Shown here in pieces: positions 48,349 to 64,000 of a stretch of DNA of 64,000 bases. Origin of the DNA: Pogonophryne albipinna (taxonomy: Eukaryota; Chordata; Actinopteri; Perciformes; Artedidraconidae); NCBI GenBank assembly GCA_028583405.1, contig CM053261.1, forward strand, positions 10,596,459 through 10,660,458. The letters are read 5' to 3'. The notes under the pieces were generated by a model. That model saw only the letters and a list, made by a program, of their open reading frames with translations, was not told where the DNA came from and searched no databases. How positions within the stretch are numbered: position 1 is the first letter of the stretch; every line of letters starts with the position of its first letter. The translations under genes and the position numbers were made by a program.

Positions 48349-51300
48349 TCAAGACTGGACCATCTTTTTATGGGGATCGAAGACATACCGCTTGAAATGC
48401 AAGTGAATGCTGACAGGCTGAGAATCAGTTTTGGGCTCCTCTTCATTTGCTGCTCCTCCTTTGCTCCCACCCTTCCCTTTCTTCTTAGAGGTGGAGGATA
48501 ACAACTGCTTGGTTTCTGGGCAGAGACCCTCTGAAGAAAAGATAAACAGGCAGGTCACGTAAAAAGGTTGATTACACAAAAAACAATCGTTGAATAAACA
48601 AATCCCCATATGTAATACATCTAGATTATAACTGTCCTACACTATGTGCAGCATTTAGGCCATCTCTGTACGTATCTCTGATGCTTGATACTGATCTTTT
48701 CTTCCCTGTTATGTGTGCAGAGGCTAGGCGCTGTATCAGTGGGGCCTGTTCAGTGTGCTGACCTCGAGTTCAACTGATGCCTTCATCCTCCTGATGTAAC
48801 GGATGAAAATGTGCAGAGGTCTCCTCAAATATCTGCGTTAGTCTGGCTCCTCCTGACTCTCCTCCTTCTCAGCCCCGCTGAGCTGTTCCCTGTGAACGCT
48901 GAGCTCTACATGTTCCTCTATGCTATCACACTCTCTTGTCTTTGTTTGCAGTTTTGCACACGGAAAGTTAGAAATGTTCTGGGTAGACTCCTTTACACGC
49001 TGGCTGTTTGAAGTCACGCACAATGGCGCCAGCATTCTTCTTGTTATCGTTATGCCAATGTGAGGGTTGTTATGGTTGCCGCGCAGACAGAAATCTCTTC
49101 TTGTTATCTACCATCAGCTGACAATGTCCGCTTACCACCACGGAACACACCCAAACTTAAATGATGCGTGTTCAGATACAAGTGATAACAAGTTCACCTT
49201 TACACGTTTGTCCTCAAATAAATTACTTAATACAGGGTTCATACACTTTTTCACCAATGATTTTCAATGACTTTTCCATAACCGTTACCTAATTTTCCAT
49301 GACCAAAGAAATTACTCTTTTCTCAGCGGTACCACTGGAAATGGTTTATTTTAACATGCAACAGGAAAATAAGGTCTGCATATGAAACATGTTGTGCCTA
49401 TCGAAAACAAATCAAATAGGCTTACTAGCAACTGAAATCTCTCACCAGCAAAATACCTCGACAGTTAAATGCCATTTTACGTTTCATTACTATACGATAC
49501 AGTATTTATTATCATTATAGTATTACTATTTCGGCGATTAGTTAAAATATTAATTATATTTGATGCAACTTTAGTTACATTTCCATGACTTTTCCAAAAC
49601 TTTGGGAAAAATATTTTGTTTTTAATGACCGTAAGAACCCTGTTAATATTTATATAAAGAAATGTCTCCGTTTTCTTACATAACAAGAATACTGTTCATA
49701 TTTAAAAAGGGAACGGGACAGTTGTAGCATTGAGCATTTGATTAGAGGCACACTCAAGGCAGTGTCCAAAATATACGAGCCAACTATGGTTATAAAATGG
49801 CGCTGATTACTTAAGTGGCCAAGTTGGCAGCAGGTTGATTTTGGAGGAGCAATATCATACCAGGTTTAAAACAGAGAAGAGGAGGGCCTGATAATCTTAC
49901 TGTCCCTATAAATCCATAGACAGAAGATTGCCACACAACCTAAATCTATCTTCTCTAATGTACAGATTTCTTTATTTAATTTTTTGGGTCAAACAATGGT
50001 AATGGTATCCCATTAAGCTGAAGGAAATGTTGGTGAACATTTGTGGACCAAACCATTTTAATTGAATAATAGAGAAAACCAGAAATAATGCAGATATGAG
50101 CAGAGTGACAGAAAATCAAGTAAGTCTGCATGAAAGCCTTCAACCTTATGTAAGCATCCTTATTAAAAGACTGAAAGTAAAAGAGAATTGGATAGAGCAA
50201 CAGAAACGGGTACTGACAATCAGCAACAAGTCATGCAAAGACAAATATGTATTTATATTTAAAAGGAAAAGCAGAGTTGCAACATGTACATACATTTGAG
50301 AAGTAAATAAATTGTAAAGCTTTAAAAATGTCTAACTGCCAGAAAGCAAAACGTCAGAGTTAAAATACCAGCAGTAAAGGTTAGCTGCACTTAAGACATT
50401 ATGACATTGACGTCGGTGAAAAGTATTGTAGGATATTAGATGTATTGCCATAATTTCACCTATTTTTGCCCCAAAAGGGAGAAACTATGAGGTGTTATGT
50501 TTATATAGTGTTGGGCGATATGAGAGTAAGTACTGTGAATAAATGTGTCCACCAGATCAGGCAACACAGTTTCCACAGGGGTATCTATTGTCGCATGATT
50601 TCTAAATCTTGCTGATTCACGATGTAACGTGGGTTGGGCAGACATGAGAGCAAAGAGAGGTTGATACAGAGCAGGAGGAGACATCCCACCCAACTCATGA
50701 TGAGGAGGAACTCCATTACCAGACACACACTGTAGTTTCTTTGACAGTGCGTTTAGAAATAAAGATAGAGCATACCCTGTTACACATTGTGTGAGTTAGT
50801 AAGCTGGGTTTTTGGTTTGTTTTATATTGAACGTCCATAAAAACAAAGTATAAAATATGTTTGTTCGCCTCAAATTAATTTACAGAATAATAAGGCTACT
50901 ACATTGTGATATGTGACATCTGTAACCTGACATAAAAAAGTATGTTCACGTTTTTGTCAAATCGACTAACCCCATGTTCATGTGTGACGATGCGTGTGTT
51001 AGTATGTTTAAGACTTTTGAGTATGTGAGTCAGTGAAAAGGATGTAGGTGAGGTTCTCTTTCTAGATGTTTTTGTTTTCTCTTCCCTCCCGGTGCGGAGC
51101 AGTGGGTCCGAAGCAACAGAAGGTAAAATAAACACAGAACAGACTTCCCCCGGAACACAAGGCAATCCCCGGAGGAATTCTGGGAATGTGGCTCAGGATG
51201 TCGGGCCTACCACTCTTACCGCATCCTGAAAAACTGTCCGCAGAGCCCCCAACGTCCAAGGAAAGATAGAGAAAGTGCTCTCGGTGTGAGTCTTGATGAA

Positions 51301-54300
51301 GAGGGAGGCTATGCAACATCATCAAAGTCACAGGAGATTGATTTGCATGACTCCGTCTGCATTAAACAGTGTCAGGAGCTACAGTAGTGGGATTGGTGGT
51401 GTCAAGTCTCACCTGAGGTTGTTCTTACCTTGCACTCGAATCTTGAACTTCCCGCTCTGTCCAAACCCACCCTCGATGACACCAGTCTCGCCCGTTGACA
51501 GTGTGACCTTTAACCCGATGAAGAGCTGGAGGTTGGTCTCCTTCTTGAACAGGTTGCGGCCAATCACAGTGTAATCATCGGTCACCTGAACACAACAGAG
51601 AGGAAGAGCGCTCCATGAGCTGCAGGACTAATGACAGTGATTAGAGGCACTTTAAATGGTGTGGAAGCATGTGATCTAATCAGGACTGTGAAAATGTCAG
51701 GATGTGCTTTAGTTTGATCTCATATTTCCTTCCTCTAATCTGGGTCTTGTGGGTTGTCATGATTTCACTGTGTCAGCATGGCGGAGTGAGGAAGAAGAGC
51801 TGATCTTCAGTCCTGTGTCCTCATCAACTGCACCACTCGCCGCAAGCCGCATTCCTCGAAGCTCGCCGCATTCCTCGAAGCTCGCCGCCTGGATGTCTGG
51901 CATCCTCTCTTTCATCCCCCCTGCACATTTTATGCTATATTTGTTTGTATTTCTTTCTTATCATCCATCACTAAGTCGATTTTACCCGCCACTAATCTGA
52001 TAACATGAGGGCACCGCTCTGTCTCCGACTCACCCCCTCGCGCCGGCTCTTCCTCTCTCTACTGCCTAACCCTCATTCATTCTTAAACATTTGACCCCGA
52101 CATCACTCAAGCATGACTGATGCGCTGATAAAAAAAATACTGTTGCTGTTACATGTCCAACAGACCGTATGACTTGTGACTGTATGAGCCCGTCATATCT
52201 CAACAATGCCAGCAATGTGTTCTTTTACTCAAAGTCTAGAAACATAACTCTTTCTGAGAGACAGATGAAGTACACTTTACATGACCGAGGACTGACCTCT
52301 CCTCACACGCTGTTTGACTCCTGAGTCTCTGACTGGAGCTGTCAACAGCCTGAGGTGCTAACAGCAGGAAACTAGTTCACACACTTGACCCCTGACCTGA
52401 GTCTGACCCGGCACGAGGGCGCACAGAAAACCTTAACTGTACAGTGCAGTATGACGAGTCATAACAAAAACATAAACTGGGAGGAGTTAGAGAGTTATAA
52501 CACATTGAAAAACTCTTATATCTTATGTTGATTTCCAGAAGAAAACAACAGCATTAGATTAGATGAGATATGGATCGGTATGAACTGGAGCTCAGGATTG
52601 AGGATGGAGCGTGACAGCAGTAAAACAAGAACAACAAATTACAACGGCGTGTGTAAGAGAGAGAGAAAACGCTGAGTCTGATGGACTCACTCACACAGGC
52701 ATGTGGGTATTCCTGATACCGCCGCTCAGGTGTGTCCAAACAGTGCCAAGGTCTAACCGCTAGACAGGACGAGTGGCGTCAGTCTGCCACCCACGCACAC
52801 CTCTGTGTCACAGCACCTGCTAAGGCATGCATACACATTCATGCCTCAAACACTGATCACAAGGGCGGCGTATTGTTTGTGTGCCTGTTTGTGCAATAGG
52901 GGCTCTGTCTGAGAGGCACGCTCCATTGACACCAGCAATGACAAACATCCAAAGAAGAACCAGAGCACTACAAGGTGATAGAAAGGGGCACGGGCAACAC
53001 TCCGGGGTAAGGAGAGAGGACAGTAAGGAAAAAAAACATTTAAATAAACGTCTTAGAGTTCAACTCACCCGTTCCAGCTGGCCCTCCTTGTGTTTGGTCT
53101 TGTAGATGCGCAGGCGAGGCAGGGCAGACTCGGCATAGCCTTTATCTTCAAACCCTTGGAGGAGACGGCCTTGGAAGGCCAAGCGGCATGCATTGGCGTG
53201 GATATCTGTGTCCAGCTTTGAGCCAATCACCAGGCAGAGTAAGGGGCATGTGACTGGCCGCTCAAACTCCAACAGGGCCCATTGCTCTGGGTCACACCCT
53301 GGACTCGCCTCTCCCTGAGCAATGACATATTCATCCTGGTGGAAGTACTCCCTCTCGAAGGTGAAGGGTGTATCCAGCGGGCACGGCTTTGATGGAGGTT
53401 GGTTAGTGACTGAGGGGGGCTCTGAGGCACCCAGGGGTGGCAAGCCAAAGAAGGTAACCCTCGCCATGACTGTCTCATGACCCACGGTGATGTGGAACTT
53501 GGCTCGGGTGGATAGAGAGCCCTTGAAGTAGCCGATCTTCCTCACAGAGATGAGAGCTGCATAGAGGGTGCGCAGGGACCCCGGGGTGCACACCACACCC
53601 CGCTCTAACAGTTTGGGGTCAAACTGTGTCACGCACACACCCACGCGATCCCCCTGCATGGCCCCCGACACCGGTCTCCGAAACATCTGCACTGACTTTA
53701 TCTTCTTGGTCACCTGATGTCAGAGAGCATAGAAATATAATAAATAATCATATTTTTCATAATCAACACACAGATTTCCAACAAAACTCAGAGAAAGATT
53801 TAAAGTATGTTACATTAAAGCTGCTAAATGTGCAAGTGTTTTTCTGTTCTTTTTGGTTTGAATTCTTTATATTTGAAGTTGAAAACGTAGAAACTATACC
53901 ATGGAATTCCACATAAGATTAAATAACTGAATAACAGTTATACTTTCAATGAAGACCACATCTCTTTAGAGTGGATTAACGTGCATTTATTATGCTTTTT
54001 GATTACACTCATGATACACTGCATCTACGGTGCAACACATCCATTGTCAAAAAATAAATACATATTGATGCATCAATAATAATGCATGCTTAATCATAAT
54101 GTTTCATTGTTAGAGGCGGGTAAAGAGCGATGTATTTTCATTCATTTAAAAGCATTTATGCTGCATCATCAGTGACTATTGTGTGTCTTCTTTAGCAATA
54201 AAACCCTTAAAAAGGGATAGCTCACCCTTAAATTACATATTCATATTTTTCTGGGAAGCTTCTCTAATGTATTTGTGGGGGCTTTGAACCAATGTACTTC

Positions 54301-57300
54301 CAACAAGTGAAAGCAGACCTGCACGGCCGGTATTTCAAACCCTGCAACTCACATCAACAACTAAATGTTGATCCTGTGAACTGTACCTTTAATGTATAAA
54401 AATGACAATCAATCATGATAGAAAAGCAAGTTTAACAATATGTATTTGTTCCTTTTCTTACTTTGCATGTATCATATTGTTTCTTTATACCTTAAAGATA
54501 CATTTCTAAAGTAGGACCGTATACCATTTACCACCAACAATCAAATGAAATGATGAGTATAAACATGATTAGAGATGCATCAATATGTACTATACTGTTG
54601 TAGTTAACACATACAATGATACTTATGATACTGCATTGACTAATATTATAAGATATGTTATATTTATTTATTAATTTTATCAGTTTTATTCCACTCATGG
54701 CAATTATTATAAAACAAAACATTGGACACTTTAAGCAGTTTTTTTTGTAGACCATGAGTAATGACTTTCATAGAAAGTGATATGAAAGTATCTCCACTGT
54801 CCAGAGATGTTTTATAATATATTTAAAGGAAAAGGGGTTTTGAAATTAAATGCACATACTTAAGTTAAAATGGACCGCTAGCAGTTAAGCTACTTCTTTC
54901 TTTAAAATATCACAGAGCTACATTTCAAAATACTGCATTGCCCATAAATGCACATATTGTTTTGATCAAATTGGTCTTTAAAAATATATTTATATCAAGT
55001 TTTGTTAACTTAATTAAAGATAGTGATGTTTTTTTTACTGTATATCCACAAACCTTGTTACGAATGAACGATTTAAAGTTATCTGTCCTGCTACATGTTT
55101 ATCGTTCCAACTATGACTTGGGTATTTGGCATACCAAAACATTTTCCGTTTGTTTTTGCTGTCCATCAAACACTGACCAACACAGCGGTATCTGCACAGG
55201 TTAAGGCTCCCTATCAAATGACTGCTAGTTTAGCCATTTGCTGCCACCTAGAGGTGAACATGAAAACTGCAGACACAGTTTTCTGAGCCTGGCTGATGGT
55301 GTGCATCTGCTCTGAATTACCAAACTCCTGGGCCGCCAACCCCCCCCCCAGTCCCCTCATCACATTAAACTGACACATCCTCTGCACCCACTCGGACACC
55401 CCTCCCTCAGTCTGCCCACTTCCACTCAACTCCTCAACTTCCGAATCTCTGTGGTTTATCGAAAGAATTTCCAGCACTCAGTTACCTGCTTGTAAATATC
55501 AGAGATTCAGAATGAATGTCCAAGTTTTATAAACATACCTTTAGTGCTGGGATTTCCACAGTGTCATTGATGGCCAGCGACCCCTGCAGGATGGTGCCTG
55601 TCATGACTGTTCCCTGACCACGGATAGAGAAGCAATGGTCCACAGCCATCAGGAGGTCACCTTTGGGGTCTCTCTGGGGGAGGTATGTCTGTTTCTTCAA
55701 AAGCTGATACAGACCACCAAGAGGGCAAGAAGAAAAATATATTTGATCACACAAAAGATAACCATTGTCATTATTCTGCAAGGGTACACGATTTTAAATG
55801 TTTTTTCTTTATTTTAGTTTGGGTGCTTTAGTATCATTTCCTAAAGAGAATATGAATATATTATATATGATATAACAACAAATACAGTGATTAACAGTTT
55901 GCCTTTAACCACCGCCATTTTTTACTTTCAGTGTTTACTTTGTTGATTGAACAAATAATCTATTATGTTTTTTCCTCTGAGGATTTTCTTAAGCATTTTA
56001 TCACCAATTGACAATGACATCTGACTCGCAGCACTTGTTCTTAAGTGCATAAGTGAGAACTTATGTGCACTTTTGAGTTAAATTAGTAACAATGGAGGGG
56101 GACCAGTGTGTTTCCGGACTTTACCTCTATTAACTCTGGCACTGCTTGTGGCTCCTCTGTGTCAGGAGCCTCCGGGCCCCCAGGCTTCGCTGCCACAGCA
56201 ATCACTGGACATTCCTTAAATCTGGCCAACAGAAAAACAGTTGTATTGAAAATATTTCATGCTTTGATGTTGAAGTAATGGATAACGTTTCTTTGAATAA
56301 GAAACAAGTGGGTCTGACAGACAGACACTGGAATGCAGGCAGGGAGACAGAATGTGTAATGAGTGAGGAAGTCTGACAGAGATTCAGTCCTGCCGGCCAC
56401 CGGGAGTACGCGGGACGCCATAACCCACACTTCCACAGAATTCCCCACCATATTAGTAAACTTGCATAAATGCAGACCTGGTGTTCTCCAGGGTTTTGTG
56501 CAGCCTCTTGGTCATTTTCTCAATGGCACTCTGTCTTTTGTTGGGAGGCAGCAGGTCGATCTTGTTGAGAACAACCACCATGCGAGGGCAGGTCAGCTCT
56601 CCTATCAGCAGACACTCTGCAGTCTGAGTCTGCACGCCTTTCACCACGTCCACCACCAGCATCATCAGGTCAATGATTTGGGCACCTAGAGAAGGCAGAA
56701 AATGAAAAAACAATAATCAATAGGATGTAAGATATAACTGACTTGGAAGAAAAGCCGCAAGCAACTATGAAAAGATGTAGGAACTGTGAGTAGAGACTAT
56801 GAAGCCGACAACAGCAATATAAACAGGAATGGATATAGATACCTAAAAATAACAGTTGAACAAGAAGAGAAATTAGGGGAGGGGTGCACTGAAGCAAAGA
56901 GATGAAAAAGGCTAGAGGGTTGAAACCAGAGCTGCAGCTCACTTGGTTGTCTTTCCTTTCCCTGGCACACTCTCTTTCCTGTGTTCTCCTCTTTTCTCTC
57001 CTTCTATTTGGCTCCCTCTCTTTCCTGTGCTCTCCCCACTTGGGACAGAAGGGGAAGTTTAATGCATACCCCAATCCCCACACTTTCCTTCCTCCCTAAT
57101 CTACAGCATGTGCCACCCCACTGGCTCATCCATTTAATTTAGAATGTGTGCAACCCTGCACAGCAGTATTTATTAAGTGCATTTAGTCTGATTTATTACC
57201 ATGACTTTTATCAGATATATCAGAGTCTGTGTATATTACACTCTTTAGGTTTTAAATAGTCTGCTTATTCATTCATGTGACACATATTGGGGACTAATAG

Positions 57301-58895
57301 AGAAAGCAGGTAATAGAGAAAGTGTCCCTCTGAGTTAGCGTTCTCATTTATCTGCTCTTGAACCCACTGTAGTTTAGGGCTGCTCAATTAATCATATTTT
57401 AATCGCAATTACGATTTTGGCCTGTAACGATTGTGAAAACAACACTATCGAAATAAAACGATTATTTATTTATTATTTATTTATTTTTCAGTTGAATTAT
57501 ACTTAAAGTTCAGGGTAATCAACTGTTAAAAACATACTGTTCACATTTTTTTTTTTTAAATAAATGGATGTTTTCAAAGTAAATGGATAATAGTTTTTAA
57601 TAATCGTGATATCAATTATTGACCCAAATAATCGAGATTATGATTTTTACCATAATCGAGCAGCCCTTATTTCTAACAATCCCAACATCTAAGTCAATAT
57701 AGCAGGATCAACCCAGAGGCTGGAAGAGAAAAGACTCCCTCTGCTGGATAGGTTCATGTGTGTGTGATAACAGTGAGGAGGATGTAGTGTAAGCACAATG
57801 CTACGGTCACCATGACTGCAGCATTTATTAGACGAACACAGACATTGGACATTTGTATTATTTTGTGTTCTACTATGATCTGTGATTGACACACTGGTAC
57901 TTATACGTAGTACGAAAACAGTTTAGGTGAACTTTATAACCTTCACAAAATGTAAAATGTATGTGTTAGGGCTGTTGTGTTGGACTGTGTGTGTACTTAA
58001 TATACAGTGTGTGGAACTGTGTGTGGAGGGTGAGGTATGGTTGCTGTGGCCTCAGCTTGTATTATATACCACTAGTATCGGTCACCATATCGTGACTTTA
58101 TCCTATTTGTTTACCATTCTTTTATTTGCTGTCATTAGCAGTCTTGATGGAAGTAGTTAGATGTTTGACTTTAGTGAAACTGAATACCACACTGTGTACT
58201 CTGTTGTAAAAAAGTCCTGCATTGAAAATATAATTTAAGTAGAAGTATGTAAACATGTACTAATGTACTTAAAGACTTCAAAGTAAAAGTGGTCAATGTA
58301 GAACACAATGAAAATAGTATGTTCTGTTAAACAGCTAGTCGATTATATGACTAATTGTTTCAACTCTACTGGTTTACGATGTTAGGTAGTGTAGTTGAAT
58401 GTACAACAACATCGTAATCTATAAACTAACTAGTAACAAAGTAGAAGTATAAAGTAGCATTGAAATAAAAGGCTCAAGTAAAGCACCATACATGTGTACT
58501 GTACAGTTCTTGTGTGACTGCACATAGTTACATCCCACAACATGAGTGACATCTAGCACCAACACACTTGCAGAGAATTCAGAGAGCTCACCCCCAATGA
58601 TAGTCCGAATAAGAGAGGCGTGTCCCGGACAATCCACCAGGGTAAACTGCAGATTGTCATACTGCTTCTGGCCTTCGCTGTCCCGCAGGTGGTCGGGAAG
58701 CTCCACCGTGAAGGAGGAGAAGCCGAGGTCAAGCGTGATGCCTCTCTCCCGGGACTGCGGGTTCTTGTCGAAGGCAGCCGTGGAGGCGGTGCTGCTCAGC
58801 GACCTGGCGAGCGATGTCTTCCCGCTGTCGACATGTCCGAGAACCCCAACGTTGAAATTCAACGTTTTTTTCCGACTGTCAGCCGACTCTGACAT
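48349..58895 (-). CDS. eefsec: Selenocysteine-specific elongation factor (complete)
   Basis: This GTPase brings selenocysteyl-tRNA to ribosomes at UGA codons specified by a SECIS element, with SECISBP2. Seven minus-strand exons join in phase to 585 residues (human 596): 58592-58895, 56478-56685, 56125-56221, 55539-55703, 53069-53713, 51429-51585 and 48349-48530. The GTPase motifs are GHVDSGKT (20-27), DCPGH (88-92) and NKID (142-145). Domain 2 holds DHCFSIRGQGTVMTGTIL and domain 3 holds KFHITVGHETVMARVTFF. The SelB-type domain 4 (TVIGRNLFKKETN, FGQSGKFKI, FKRYVFDPHKKMVQS) ends the protein. A loop at about residues 375-420 (exon 5) and the Lys/Gly-rich stretch in the last exon diverge from mammals, as expected for linkers. 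The gene is head-to-head with ruvbl1, as in human. Confidence 0.96.
49233..49642. mobile_element. hAT-like MITE in eefsec last intron
   Basis: The ends CAGGGTTC / GAACCCTG are inverted, with CATGACTTTTCC-type motifs repeated inside both ends. It is flanked by TTAATA on both sides (49227-49232 and 49643-49648). The duplication is six bases rather than the usual eight, perhaps through a later change. Confidence 0.7.
57377..57666. mobile_element. MITE with TTA target duplication in eefsec intron 1
   Basis: The 290-bp AT-rich element has ends GGGCTGCTC / GAGCAGCCC and TTA on both flanks (57374-57376 and 57667-57669). The interior contains mirrored TTAATCATATTTTAATCG / AATAATCGAGATTATGAT text, so it could fold into a long hairpin. 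A 3-bp TTA duplication points to PIF/Harbinger. Confidence 0.7.
58205..58512. repeat. TACTCAAGTA-type dispersed repeat in eefsec intron 1
   Basis: AAGTCCTGCATTGAAAATAT, AAGTAGAAGTATGTAAACAT and AAAGTAGAAGTATAAAGTAG are in the style of the fragments at 20928 and 28028. Confidence 0.55.
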
Positions 58896-59339
58896 TTCTA
58901 CACCAGTTGGATGTAATGTTAACCGGCTTGCGAATGTTGTTTACTTCGAGCAGGACCTTGAACTCAGCTCCAGCGTAAAACTGAGTTATTTGCTGTCTTT
59001 TCATTTGTTGACACACATAAAACACCTTCAACAACACGCTTTTGTAATAAGTAGTGGCTTACAAAACATATACAGCTATAAAAAAGACTTTAAAGTTACT
59101 TTAGCATTCAAACACATGAGATAAACGTCTTCCTCGTTGTCAGTGCTCTCCGTACTCGAGACAACATGCTAAAGCGGAACGGTTGTGTTCAGGAGCAAAC
59201 AAATATAAAACAGCGGTTAACTGACCTGACATAAAATACACTTCATTAAAACTTCAATGTACAATTTCAATGGTGTGATGAATCCCCTCTATGAATAAGT
59301 TCTGCATTCATTCGAGACTCTTATTTACACTTTGACAAG

Positions 59340-63998
<4,659 letters not shown>

Positions 63999-64000
63999 GA

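Noticed and set aside
51838..51893. Short 19-bp direct repeat (GCTCGCCGCATTCCTCGAA) considered as CRISPR-like or regulatory array
   Set aside because: Only about two and a half adjacent copies with no spacers; a minor tandem duplication in an eefsec intron.
58546..59124. 192-codon plus-strand frame over eefsec exon 1
   Set aside because: It is the reverse strand of the conserved GTPase exon; the protein shows no familiar features.

Overview
The window is nuclear DNA of a ray-finned (teleost) fish, probably a percomorph. The evidence is vertebrate multi-exon genes with GT-AG introns, long (TG)n/(CA)n microsatellites, and many fish-type repeats (hAT and PIF/Harbinger-like MITEs and a LINE whose 3' tail is made of TTGCCT units). 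All genes below were read by joining exons by hand, checking phase and comparing with remembered vertebrate orthologues; no database search was run.

Layout, left to right. (1) 1-5250 (+): last ten coding exons of rasgrf2, the Ras exchange factor, including the CDC25 domain. (2) 11209-20622 (+): complete ckmt2, the sarcomeric mitochondrial creatine kinase, with a probable 5' noncoding exon near 8.4 kb. Rasgrf2-ckmt2 is the same neighbour pair as on human 5q14. (3) 22290-25844 (-): ube2l3-type ubiquitin-conjugating enzyme, convergent with ckmt2. (4) 26265-27232: decayed LINE. (5) 31009-36305 (+): an unrecognised coiled-coil gene built mostly from about 17 near-identical tandem units of 84 or 86 codons. 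It runs into a gap of exactly 1000 N. (6) 37306-48348: a large non-coding stretch with repeats and two AT-rich blocks that look like conserved regulatory DNA. (7) 48349-58895 (-): complete eefsec, the selenocysteine elongation factor, seven exons. (8) 59669-63989 (+): first nine exons of ruvbl1 (pontin), head-to-head with eefsec across a CCAAT/GC/ETS-rich promoter; the window ends inside the gene. Eefsec-ruvbl1 is also a human neighbour pair (3q21).

The two most noteworthy observations are these. Ckmt2 carries a duplicated 86-nt exon (14972-15057 and 15272-15357). The copies differ mostly at synonymous sites and cannot both be spliced in without breaking the frame, so they look like mutually exclusive exons. 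The coiled-coil array appears very recently amplified. Its unit length is exactly 12 heptads (or 12 heptads plus 2 residues), and it is broken by many 1-base indels that look more like consensus error than decay. The 1000-N gap also sits between two blocks that are on different human chromosomes, so the scaffold join should be treated with caution.

The genes do not form a pathway. The only shared regulatory arrangement visible is the divergent eefsec/ruvbl1 promoter.
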